NCBI GenBank assembly: GCA_028716765.1
Contig: JAQUPC010000095.1
Coordinates: forward strand, 1 to 8,607
DNA: 8,607 bases
Source: Alphaproteobacteria bacterium
Lineage (GTDB): Bacteria > Pseudomonadota > Alphaproteobacteria > UBA9219
Direction of reading: 5' to 3'
Positions 1 to 5,891 of this stretch are shown here, in pieces. A program made the translations under genes and the position numbers. Under the pieces are notes generated by a model. It was not told the DNA's origin. It saw only the letters and a list, made by a program, of their open reading frames with translations, and ran no database searches. Position 1 is the first letter of the stretch, and the number at the start of each line of letters is the position of its first letter.

Positions 1-21
1 GTTATGCGCGAGACTGCCTAA
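1..21 (+). CDS. C-terminal end of an upstream gene (possibly hypA), partial
   Basis: Six codons ending in TAA at 19-21 (residues VMRETA) are open to the left edge, 11 nt before the hypB start. In hyp operons of the hypABFCDE type the gene here is hypA, the zinc- and nickel-binding partner of HypB. Only position suggests this: six residues cannot identify a family, and they do not look like a typical HypA terminus. The bases could also be non-coding. Confidence 0.3.
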   Translation, partial: VMRETA

Positions 22-25
22 GGAG
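20..25 (+). promoter_or_regulatory. Ribosome binding site of hypB
   Basis: AAGGAG lies 7 nt before the ATG at 33 and overlaps the stop codon of the upstream reading frame. It fixes the hypB start at the ATG that begins the conserved MC-x-x-CGC motif, although the hypB frame stays open to the window edge. Confidence 0.75.
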
Positions 26-32
26 AACGACT

Positions 33-818
33 ATGTGCCTGACCTGCGGCTGCAATCATTCCCACGATCACCATCATGATGACGGCCACGTACACGACCA
101 CGATCATCATCACGAACACTCCGCCCCGCTCGGCGCGGTGCACGAGCACGGCGTGGACAAGACGCGCACGATAAAAATCGAGGAAGACATTCTCGCCGAG
201 AATAACCGCTTTGCGGCAGCGAACCGTGCGGTGTTTGCCAAGCACAAAATTTTGGCGCTCAACCTTGTTTCCAGCCCCGGCTCGGGCAAAACCACTTTGC
301 TGGCGGCCACGCTATCGGCCAAGCGTTTTCCGGCCGCCGTCATTGAGGGCGATCAGCAAACCGACATCGACGCCGGGCGGATCCGCGCCACGGGCGCTCC
401 GGCTGTCCAGATCAACACCGGGCGCGGCTGCCATCTCGACGCGCATATGGCCGGCCACGCGATGGAGGATTTAAAGCTGGACTCCGGCACAATCGACGGC
501 GGAGTCGTATTCATCGAAAACGTCGGCAATCTGGTGTGCCCCGCCGCGTTCGATCTCGGCGAGGCGGCCAAGGTGGTTTTGCTCTCGGTGACCGAAGGCG
601 ACGACAAGCCGCTTAAATACCCCGACATGTTCCGCGCCGCGAAGCTTATGATCCTTACGAAATCCGATTTGCTGCCGCACGTGCCGTTCGACCCTGCGCG
701 CTGCCTTGCCAACGCCCGGCAGATCAATCCGGCGATTGAGGTTTTGACGCTCTCGGCCACGACCGGCGAGGGGATGCACGACTGGTTTGCGTGGATGGAA
801 AAGATGCGCAGCCATTAA
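33..818 (+). CDS. hypB: HypB, nickel-binding GTPase of [NiFe]-hydrogenase maturation
   Basis: HypB is a cytosolic SIMIBI-class GTPase that, with HypA, loads nickel into the hydrogenase large subunit after the iron centre is in place. The 261-residue product starts with MCLTCGC, the high-affinity CxxCGC nickel site (residues 2-7). A histidine-rich stretch follows, with 14 His between residues 9 and 39, of the kind that stores nickel in other HypB proteins. The GTPase domain shows the P-loop SPGSGKTT (81-88), EGDQQTD (105-111), ENVGNLVCP (162-170), the guanine-specificity motif TKSD (209-212) and SATTGEG (241-247). Cys133-His134 and Cys169 match the G-domain metal site of the family. A strong ribosome binding site precedes the ATG. 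It is the first complete gene of the operon and is separated from hypF by a repeat element. Confidence 0.97.
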   Translation: MCLTCGCNHSHDHHHDDGHVHDHDHHHEHSAPLGAVHEHGVDKTRTIKIEEDILAENNRFAAANRAVFAKHKILALNLVSSPGSGKTTLLAATLSAKRFPAAVIEGDQQTDIDAGRIRATGAPAVQINTGRGCHLDAHMAGHAMEDLKLDSGTIDGGVVFIENVGNLVCPAAFDLGEAAKVVLLSVTEGDDKPLKYPDMFRAAKLMILTKSDLLPHVPFDPARCLANARQINPAIEVLTLSATTGEGMHDWFAWMEKMRSH

Positions 819-842
819 GGTCTTGATCCCGGCTAACAGAAT

Positions 843-1010
843 ACGTCATTCCGGAAAACTTTCTATTCGCCGCCTCGCGGTGAATAGAAAGTTTATCCGG
901 AACCCAGTGGAAGAATCCGTTAAGCTGTTCTATGGAGATGGGCTGACTGGGTCCCGGATCAATTTTCTTTCTGCTAAAGCAGCCGAAAAGAAAATCGTCC
1001 GGGATGACGT
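843..1010. repeat. Composite palindromic repeat element between hypB and hypF
   Basis: A 168-bp non-coding element fills nearly all of the gap. Its ends are a 12-bp terminal inverted repeat with one mismatch (ACGTCATTCCGG at 843-854, CCGGGATGACGT at 999-1010). Inside are a long hairpin (856-894: 13-bp perfect arms, then CCGC/GCGG, loop CTC), a second pair of arms (CCGGAACCCAG at 897-907, CTGGGTCCCGG at 947-957), and a third hairpin (962-995, with inner stem CTGCT/AGCAG). The whole can fold as a multi-armed structure. End motifs of the GGGATGACG type recur as dispersed intergenic repeats in alphaproteobacteria, so it is probably a non-autonomous repeat. It would be transcribed within the hyp mRNA and ends 27 nt before the hypF ATG. 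Confidence 0.85.
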
Positions 1011-1037
1011 TGTCGTTTATGTCATTATGTGTTGCTT

Positions 1038-2288
1038 ATGAAAAACCCTGCCGCCGCCATTATCAGACTCTCCCGCCCCTTGCCCCCCGTTCTGGGCGCG
1101 GGGGCGTTTTTGAAAAACACGCTGTGCCTCATTCAGGGCAACGAGGCGTGGATTTCGCGCGACAACGGCTCGCTGGATAACGTCGAGGCCATTGAGAATT
1201 ACGAGCAGACGGCGGCAGAAATGCTGGCGGCGGCAAAAGAGAAACCTGTTGCCGTGGCGCACGATCTTCATCCCGATTTTGCCAGCACGCACTTTGCGCT
1301 TTCGAGTGGCCTAAGACCGATAGGCATCCAGCATCATCACGCGCATATCGCCGCGATTATGGCCGAACACGGGATCAGCGAACCTGTCCTCGGCCTTGCG
1401 CTCGACGGCTTCGGGCTCGGCCTCAACAACGAGTCATGGGGCGGCGAGCTGCTGCGCGTCGATGCCTCGGGCTTTCAGCGCGTCGGCCATCTGTATCCCC
1501 TGCCCCAACCCGGCGGCGACATCGCGGCGCGCCAGCCGTGGCGCATGGGCGCGGCGGCTTTGTGGGCGCTTGGGCGCGGTGATGAAATTGCCGGACGCTA
1601 CGCCGCGTTTCCCAACGCCACCGTTCTGGCATCAATGCTTGAACGCGGCCTTAACAGCCCGCCCACGACGAGCGCCGGGCGTTTGTTCGACGCTGCATGC
1701 GGGCTTTTGGGCGTTAAGCCTGTCGCCGCCTTCGAAGGCGAAGCGCCGATGGCTCTCGAAGCGATGGTGCGGGAGACGAAGACAGATTCAGAAGGATGGA
1801 TGATAACGCAACAATACGCGCAAGAGCAGCAAGATTCCCCTCCCCTTGCGGGAGTGGTTAGGGGTGGGGGCGTTCCGCTTGATGGGGATTTTCTTAAACA
1901 GCAAGGCTCTGCCCGGTCGTTCTCCCCCCTCCCTAACCCTCCCCTCAAGGGGGAGGGAATTCTGCCGGCCCTCACCCTCGACCTGCGCCCATTGTTAGCC
2001 CGGCTCATCGATTGCGAGGCACAAGAGGGCGCGGAACTTTTCCACGGCACGTTGATCGCCGCGCTGACGGATTGGGCCGAAAAAGCCGCGGAACAAACGG
2101 GAATTAGATCGGTTGCCCTTGGCGGCGGTTGCTTTTTCAACAAAGTCTTGCGCGATAGCCTTTGTCAAAGGATGATGGCGGCAAAGCTGACTCCCCTGCT
2201 CCCGCAGAAGTTATCGCCGGGAGACCCTGCCCTAAGTCTCGGCCAGGCATGGGCGGCGGCGATGATGATTGAAACAGGGGAAGTTTGA
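1038..2288 (+). CDS. hypF: Short HypF: Kae1-like carbamoyltransferase domain only, with in-frame repeat insert
   Basis: HypF makes the carbamoyl group that HypE turns into the cyanide ligands of the active-site iron. Full-length HypF is about 750 residues (acylphosphatase, zinc fingers, YrdC-like, Kae1-like). This product has about 416 and begins directly with the Kae1-like domain (PPVLGAGAFLKNT). Visible motifs are the metal-binding HHHAH (99-103), ALDGFG (121-126), WGGE (134-137), TSAGRLFDAA (211-220), GGGCFFN (362-368) and SPGDPALSLGQAW (393-405). Residues ~257-311 are extra and coincide with a palindromic repeat. As I recall, Ralstonia eutropha HypF1 is a similarly shortened form in the same gene order. 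The ATG at 1038 is chosen; a GTG at 1029 is possible. Neither has a clear ribosome binding site, and an in-frame TGA at 1005, inside the upstream repeat, bars any longer start. It ends 4 nt before hypC. Confidence 0.88.
   Translation: MKNPAAAIIRLSRPLPPVLGAGAFLKNTLCLIQGNEAWISRDNGSLDNVEAIENYEQTAAEMLAAAKEKPVAVAHDLHPDFASTHFALSSGLRPIGIQHHHAHIAAIMAEHGISEPVLGLALDGFGLGLNNESWGGELLRVDASGFQRVGHLYPLPQPGGDIAARQPWRMGAAALWALGRGDEIAGRYAAFPNATVLASMLERGLNSPPTTSAGRLFDAACGLLGVKPVAAFEGEAPMALEAMVRETKTDSEGWMITQQYAQEQQDSPPLAGVVRGGGVPLDGDFLKQQGSARSFSPLPNPPLKGEGILPALTLDLRPLLARLIDCEAQEGAELFHGTLIAALTDWAEKAAEQTGIRSVALGGGCFFNKVLRDSLCQRMMAAKLTPLLPQKLSPGDPALSLGQAWAAAMMIETGEV
1834..1960. repeat. Palindromic repeat inserted in frame within hypF
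   Basis: Two long inverted arms, about 1834-1872 and 1922-1960, match at roughly 30 of 39 positions and are separated by about 50 bp. The right arm encodes SPLPNPPLKGEG and the left PPLAGVVRGGG. These peptides recur wherever this C/G-rich palindrome family lands in open reading frames of proteobacteria. The element has a length and phase that keep hypF open, so HypF carries a low-complexity insert between SEGWMI and LDLRPLLARL, two segments normally close together. It resembles in behaviour the Rickettsia palindromic elements found inside genes, though it is a different sequence. Confidence 0.85.
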
Positions 2289-2292
2289 GAAC

Positions 2293-2553
2293 ATGTGCCT
2301 TGCCATACCCGCCCGCATCTCGAAGCTTCTGGACGGCAACATGGCCGTGGCCGATCTTGGCGGCGTGAGCCGTACGATCTCGCTCGCGTTGGTGGATAAT
2401 ACGGCGGTCGGCGATTATGTGATCGTGCATGTCGGCTATGCCCTTTCGCGCCTCGATCAGGAAGAGGCCGAAAAGACGCTGAAGCTGTTCGCCGAGATGA
2501 ACGAGGCCGGCGCACGGGAGATGGAACAGAAAAAAGCCGGGGCGAAAGCGTGA
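2293..2553 (+). CDS. hypC: HypC, hydrogenase maturation chaperone
   Basis: HypC is a small chaperone that, with HypD, carries the Fe(CN)2CO unit and hands it to the hydrogenase large-subunit precursor. The 86-residue product has the family start MCLAIPARI, whose Cys2 is the essential iron and partner ligand once Met1 is removed. It then has the OB-fold-like body and GDYVIVHVGYALS with the conserved His46. The tail (residues 54-86) is a charged helix ending in a Lys/Ala-rich stretch. An upstream in-frame ATG at 2269 lies inside hypF and is rejected because Cys must follow the first Met. The gene begins 4 nt after the hypF stop and overlaps hypD by 4 bp, which suggests translational coupling. 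Confidence 0.96.
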   Translation: MCLAIPARISKLLDGNMAVADLGGVSRTISLALVDNTAVGDYVIVHVGYALSRLDQEEAEKTLKLFAEMNEAGAREMEQKKAGAKA

Positions 2554-3782
2554 AATACATCGAGGAATTCCGCGATCCGGCGCTGGCCGAAAATCTGGCG
2601 GTCTCGATACGGGCCGAAGCCGGGAAAAGTCCGCGCACTTATCGTTTCATGGAGTTTTGCGGGGGGCATACGCATGCCATCTACCGCTTCGGCTTGCCGG
2701 ATTTGCTGCCGCCGAATGTCCGGATGGTCCACGGGCCGGGCTGCCCGGTTTGCGTGTTGCCGATGACGCGCATCGACACCGCCATTCAGCTGGCTTTAAT
2801 GCCCGGCGTCACGCTGTGCTCCTATGGCGACATGCTGCGCGTGCCGGGCGCGCATCGCCTGAGCCTTTTGAAAGCAAAGGCGCAAGGCGCGGACGTCCGC
2901 ATGATCACGTCGCCGCACGAAGCTATCGTTCTGGCGCAAGGCAATCCCGAAAAACAGGTCGTGTTTTTCGCCATAGGCTTCGAAACCACCACGCCGCCTA
3001 CCGCTGTCGTTATCAAGCAGGCCGGGGCATGGGGTCTCAAAAACTTCAGCGTTTTTTGCAACCACGTTTTGACGCCCGCGGCGCTCGGCTGGCTTTTGGA
3101 GTCGGCCAAAGACGAACAGGCGGACACCCCGCCGCTTGACGGCTTCGTCGGCCCCGCGCATGTGAGCGCCGTGATAGGCACCAAGCCCTATGAGATCGCC
3201 GCCGCGCATTACGGCAAGCCTGTGGTGATCGCAGGGTTCGAGCCGCTTGACGTTCTGCAGGCTATTTTGATGCTCATCCGCCAAGTCAACGAAGGGCGTC
3301 ATGCCGTTGAAAATGAATACACTCGCGCCGTCACCTGCGAGGGCAACGTCAAGGCGCAAGAATTAATGAAAGAAGTTTTCGAGCTGCGCGACACGTTTGA
3401 ATGGCGCGGCCTTGGCTTTATCCCGGACAGCGCCTTGCGCTTGCGCGACGTCTACGCCGCCTTCGATGCCGAAAAAAGGTTTGAGCTTAAGCCAAGCGAA
3501 GCGCGCGAAAATCCGGCGTGCCAGTGCCCCGCCATCCTGCGCGGCGCTAAACAACCTGTCGATTGCAAGCTGTTCGGCAAGGCCTGCTCGCCGGAAAACC
3601 CCATCGGCTCGTGCATGGTGTCGTCCGAAGGCGCCTGTGCCGCGTGGTACAGTTATCGGGGATCGGGGATCGGGGGTCAGGGGCCGGAAGAAAAATCATC
3701 GACAAACAATACGATGTCTTTATCTTCATCCGAAACGCCGATCCTCGATCCCCGATCCCCGATCCCTGGTTCACAGGCCTAA
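2550..3782 (+). CDS. hypD: HypD, Fe-S scaffold for Fe(CN)2CO assembly, with repeat-derived C-terminal extension
   Basis: HypD holds a [4Fe-4S] cluster and, with HypC, is the scaffold on which CO and cyanide ligands are put on iron. The start is GTG at 2550, overlapping the hypC stop (GTGA). Conserved motifs are FCGGHTHAIYRFG with Cys37, HGPGCPVCVLP with Cys65 and Cys68, and GFETTTP (143-149). Near the C-terminus lies the cysteine set for the cluster and redox chemistry (Cys324, 326, 339, 346, 355, 363). The family normally ends soon after GACAAWYSYR, here residue 370. The remaining 40 residues of this 410-residue product are Ser/Pro/Gly-rich and are encoded by a palindromic repeat that also sets the stop codon. 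The core looks intact and functional; the tail is probably disordered and tolerated. Confidence 0.96.
   Translation: MKYIEEFRDPALAENLAVSIRAEAGKSPRTYRFMEFCGGHTHAIYRFGLPDLLPPNVRMVHGPGCPVCVLPMTRIDTAIQLALMPGVTLCSYGDMLRVPGAHRLSLLKAKAQGADVRMITSPHEAIVLAQGNPEKQVVFFAIGFETTTPPTAVVIKQAGAWGLKNFSVFCNHVLTPAALGWLLESAKDEQADTPPLDGFVGPAHVSAVIGTKPYEIAAAHYGKPVVIAGFEPLDVLQAILMLIRQVNEGRHAVENEYTRAVTCEGNVKAQELMKEVFELRDTFEWRGLGFIPDSALRLRDVYAAFDAEKRFELKPSEARENPACQCPAILRGAKQPVDCKLFGKACSPENPIGSCMVSSEGACAAWYSYRGSGIGGQGPEEKSSTNNTMSLSSSETPILDPRSPIPGSQA
3655..3763. repeat. GATCGGGG-type palindrome at the hypD-hypE junction
   Basis: Perfect 18-bp inverted arms (ATCGGGGATCGGGGATCG at 3655-3672 and its complement at 3746-3763) flank about 73 bp. 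That interior has weaker pairing of its own, GAAGAAAAATCATCG against CGATGTCTTTATCTTC. Each arm is itself a tandem GATCGGGG unit. The element lies inside the last 40 codons of hypD and just before hypE. The hypE frame is also open right through it, so the repeat is readable in two frames on this strand. Similar GGGGATC palindromes are dispersed in some alphaproteobacterial genomes; copies elsewhere in this genome cannot be seen here. Confidence 0.85.
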
Positions 3783-3784
3783 TC

Positions 3785-4828
3785 ATGATCAAGCGCGTAA
3801 TCCCTCCACTCGATCTAAAGAATGGCCGCATCGATATGACGCATGGCAGCGGCGGCCGCGCTATGGCGCAGCTTATCGAGGAGTTGTTCGCGTGCGCGTT
3901 CGACAATCCGGCGCTCGCCGAAGGCAACGATCAGGCGCGGCTCGCCATCGGCCAGACAGGGCGGATCGCCTTCAGCACCGATAGTTACGTCATATCCCCT
4001 CTCTTCTTCCCCGGCGGCGATATCGGCAGCCTTGCCGTGCACGGAACGGTCAACGACGTCGCAATGTCCGGCGCACGGCCCTTATGGCTTTCCGCCGGAT
4101 TCATTCTTGAGGAAGGTTTTCCGCTGGCCGATTTGGCGCGCATTATCGCGTCGATGGCCGGGGCGGCAAGACGCTGCGGCGTGGACATCGTAACCGGCGA
4201 CACCAAGGTCGTGGAAAAAGGCAAGGCCGACGGCCTTTACATCAACACGGCAGGCATCGGCATCGTGCCGGAAACCGCCGATCTGTCGGCAAGCAATGTG
4301 CGCGAGAGCGACGCCATTCTGCTGAGCGGCCCCATCGGCGATCACGGCATGGCCGTCATGTCGCGGCGCGAAAATCTTGCGTTCGAAAGCGAAATTCTGT
4401 CCGACAGTGCGCCGCTGCACGGTCTTGTGGCCGCAATGCTGGAATCCGGCGCGGAAATCCACGCGCTGCGCGATCCGACGCGCGGCGGGCTTGCCACGAC
4501 GCTGAACGAGATCGCGCAAACGGCGGATGTCGGCATGCGCCTTGAAGAACAAGCCATTTCCGTCCGCCCCGCAGTGCAAAGCGCCTGTGAAATTTTGGGG
4601 CTCGACCCCTTGTACGTTGCGAATGAGGGACGATTAGTTGCTTTCTGCGCCGCAAAAGACGCCGAAATGCTTTTAAGCGCCATGTGCGATCACGAGCACG
4701 GACGCGAAGCCGCCATCATCGGCCACGTCGTCCCTGATGAGCGCAATTTCGTCGAAATGCGCACAAGCCTCGGCGGCAACCGCATCGTCGACTGGCTCAC
4801 CGGCGAGCCGTTGCCGAGGATTTGCTAA
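3785..4828 (+). CDS. hypE: HypE, carbamoyl dehydratase forming the thiocyanate group
   Basis: HypE receives the carbamoyl group from HypF on its C-terminal cysteine and dehydrates it with ATP to a thiocyanate, the source of the active-site cyanides. The 347-residue product has the PurM/AIR-synthase fold motifs: THGSGGRAM (19-27), STDSYVISP (64-72), GGDIGSLAVHGTVNDVAMSG (77-96), VTGDTKVVEKG (136-146), GPIGDHGMA (182-190) and LRDPTRGGLATTLNEIA (228-244). It ends in the essential PRIC tail with Cys347 as the last residue. Length is typical. The ATG at 3785, 2 nt after the hypD stop, gives the expected N-terminus. The same frame is open further upstream through the repeat, but that part is unlike HypE. 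No clear ribosome binding site is seen, so translation may depend on coupling to hypD. Confidence 0.97.
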   Translation: MIKRVIPPLDLKNGRIDMTHGSGGRAMAQLIEELFACAFDNPALAEGNDQARLAIGQTGRIAFSTDSYVISPLFFPGGDIGSLAVHGTVNDVAMSGARPLWLSAGFILEEGFPLADLARIIASMAGAARRCGVDIVTGDTKVVEKGKADGLYINTAGIGIVPETADLSASNVRESDAILLSGPIGDHGMAVMSRRENLAFESEILSDSAPLHGLVAAMLESGAEIHALRDPTRGGLATTLNEIAQTADVGMRLEEQAISVRPAVQSACEILGLDPLYVANEGRLVAFCAAKDAEMLLSAMCDHEHGREAAIIGHVVPDERNFVEMRTSLGGNRIVDWLTGEPLPRIC

Positions 4829-4843
4829 CAAATTGAAAGATTC

Positions 4844-5557
4844 TTAAGGTCTTGGCGCAGCATCTTGTTTTGGCCCAACCACAGCACCCGGGCTTTGAGG
4901 GTTTTCCTGGGCGTTCCGCATCTTCTCGACTTCAAGCCGGTACACACGCACAACTTTGAAAAGCTGTTCGATCCCATCGGCAAACTTATCGCCGGTCTTT
5001 AATGGGCCCTGTGGTGACTTCCCATACTCAGATACATTCATCATTTCCTCAACTATTTTTTCCCTTAGCTGGGCGCCTAAAGATTTTCGGCTTGCTTCCC
5101 GCATAACATCATCCAGTTTTTTCCTGGCTTGATCAAAAAAACGGCCATCAGGATCAGCGCTTCCAATAATCATGGACAATGCGGAACCAGCCATAGGCAA
5201 ATCTTTTGCACGTAAGTTTTCAATGTTTTCCAAACAATCGAACTCCGCTAGAGCTTTTATTTTATATCTATCTTTGGCTAGTCTGCTGTCTTTCTTTATG
5301 GGCTGAAAGATCGCAACGCTTGCCGTCGCCTGAATTGCAGGAAACAGATAACCTTCGTCCATGGCCAGGAGTTCTGATTGAATAACAATCAATCTAGCCA
5401 ATGGATTAACGACGACACTATTCTCATCAAGCTTTTTATAGATTCCGACGAGCGATTCCGTCGCGCGCGCCAGAACGTCATAATCCATTTCGGGAGGATA
5501 GGCAGGATTATCGAAGGGAATAGCGCTACGGATTTTATCCAAAATGGTTTTGCTCAT
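4844..5557 (-). CDS. Hypothetical protein, unrecognised, AT-rich gene
   Basis: I do not recognise this 237-residue protein. The ATG at 5557 has a good ribosome binding site (CAGGAGA, 8 nt spacing), which supports a real gene. The product is soluble-looking, without signal peptide or membrane segment. It is rich in charged helical stretches (for example residues 130-170, FFDQARKKLDDVM onward) and ends in a Pro/Gly/Ala-rich tail (QENPQSPGAVVGPKQDAAPRP region) likely to be disordered. Only two or so cysteine codons occur and no catalytic motif stands out. Base composition is visibly more AT-rich than hypE and the genes to its right, suggesting acquisition or relaxed selection. It converges on hypE with only 15 bp between the stop codons and no obvious terminator. 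Confidence 0.75.
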   Translation of the reverse strand: MSKTILDKIRSAIPFDNPAYPPEMDYDVLARATESLVGIYKKLDENSVVVNPLARLIVIQSELLAMDEGYLFPAIQATASVAIFQPIKKDSRLAKDRYKIKALAEFDCLENIENLRAKDLPMAGSALSMIIGSADPDGRFFDQARKKLDDVMREASRKSLGAQLREKIVEEMMNVSEYGKSPQGPLKTGDKFADGIEQLFKVVRVYRLEVEKMRNAQENPQSPGAVVGPKQDAAPRP

Positions 5558-5594
5558 TTATCAAATCTCCTGTCCGCATGATCAAAGGAAACAA

Positions 5595-5614
5595 TCATCG
5601 AAATCTTTCGATGA
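5595..5614. promoter_or_regulatory. Perfect 9-bp inverted repeat upstream of the AT-rich hypothetical gene
   Basis: TCATCGAAA and TTTCGATGA are perfect inverted arms separated by 2 bp. They lie 38-57 bp upstream of the start of the minus-strand gene, in an AT-rich stretch that could hold its promoter. The symmetry and position suit an operator for a dimeric regulator. A small RNA hairpin in the leader is the other reading. No specific regulator can be named. Confidence 0.35.
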
Positions 5615-5760
5615 AGAATAATTACATGGTTTATAAATATAATAAATATGCAAATGCGTAAATTATTATTCCTGTTAACCATAACAATCCGCCTTTTGCC
5701 GTACTTTAAAACGGCTCACTGGATCGCATGGCGATTTTGGGGAGGTGTCAATAGCAGGAC

Positions 5761-5870
5761 TCCCCCTCACCTGCGAAAACTAATGACTTGCTCCCGCCTT
5801 CGCCAAGGCTTCGGCGGGCAAGTTGCAAGCCAAAGTTTTCGCTTCCTCTCCCCCTCTCGGGGTAGAGGGA
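5761..5870. repeat. Nested palindromic repeat downstream of the partner-switch operon
   Basis: Several inverted arms nest around one centre. They are TCCCCCTCACC (5761-5771) with GGTAGAGGGA (5861-5870, imperfect); GCGAAAACT (5773-5781) with AGTTTTCGC (5834-5842); ACTTGC (5786-5791) with GCAAGT (5818-5823); and CCCGCC (5793-5798) with GGCGGG (5813-5818) around GCCAAGGC. The core translates as LRQGFGGQ, a peptide that recurs in many genomes carrying this repeat type. The right flank also folds alone on the minus strand: CCTCT-A-CCCC, loop GAGA, GGGG-G-AGAGG. That hairpin lies just after the HATPase gene stop but has no T tract, so it is at best a weak terminator or an mRNA-end structure. Confidence 0.8.
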
Positions 5871-5891
5871 TTCTATTTGATCGTAAATAAT

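Larger units (their letters stand above)
5558..5891. other. Gene-free stretch with AT-rich leader and a nested palindrome
   Basis: About 330 bp separate two minus-strand genes. The first ~90 bp are AT-rich and probably carry the promoter of the hypothetical gene. The section 5650-5757 shows nothing I can name. From 5761 to 5870 a nested palindromic repeat follows. A plus-strand open frame of 80 codons crosses the region, but its second half is only repeat sequence and its first half resembles no family I know. Confidence 0.6.

Noticed and set aside
843..1010. CRISPR-like array or riboswitch between hypB and hypF
   Set aside because: There is no regular direct repeat-spacer spacing, and the structure is palindromic with terminal inverted repeats, which fits a dispersed repeat better than a known riboswitch class.
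787..1041. Plus-strand open frame of 84 codons between hypB and hypF
   Set aside because: It begins inside the hypB end and is made almost entirely of the hairpin element; the stems explain the sequence and coding does not.
3563..3784. N-terminal extension of HypE through the hypD end
   Set aside because: The frame is open, but the residues come from hypD in another frame and from the palindrome. HypE homologues begin near the ATG at 3785.
4829..4843. Bidirectional terminator between hypE and the convergent gene
   Set aside because: The 15-bp gap has no inverted repeat and no T tract.
5648..5890. Plus-strand open frame of 80 codons with a hydrophobic, signal-like start
   Set aside because: Its second half is the nested palindromic repeat (LRQGFGGQ type), there is no ribosome binding site, and it runs against the flanking genes.
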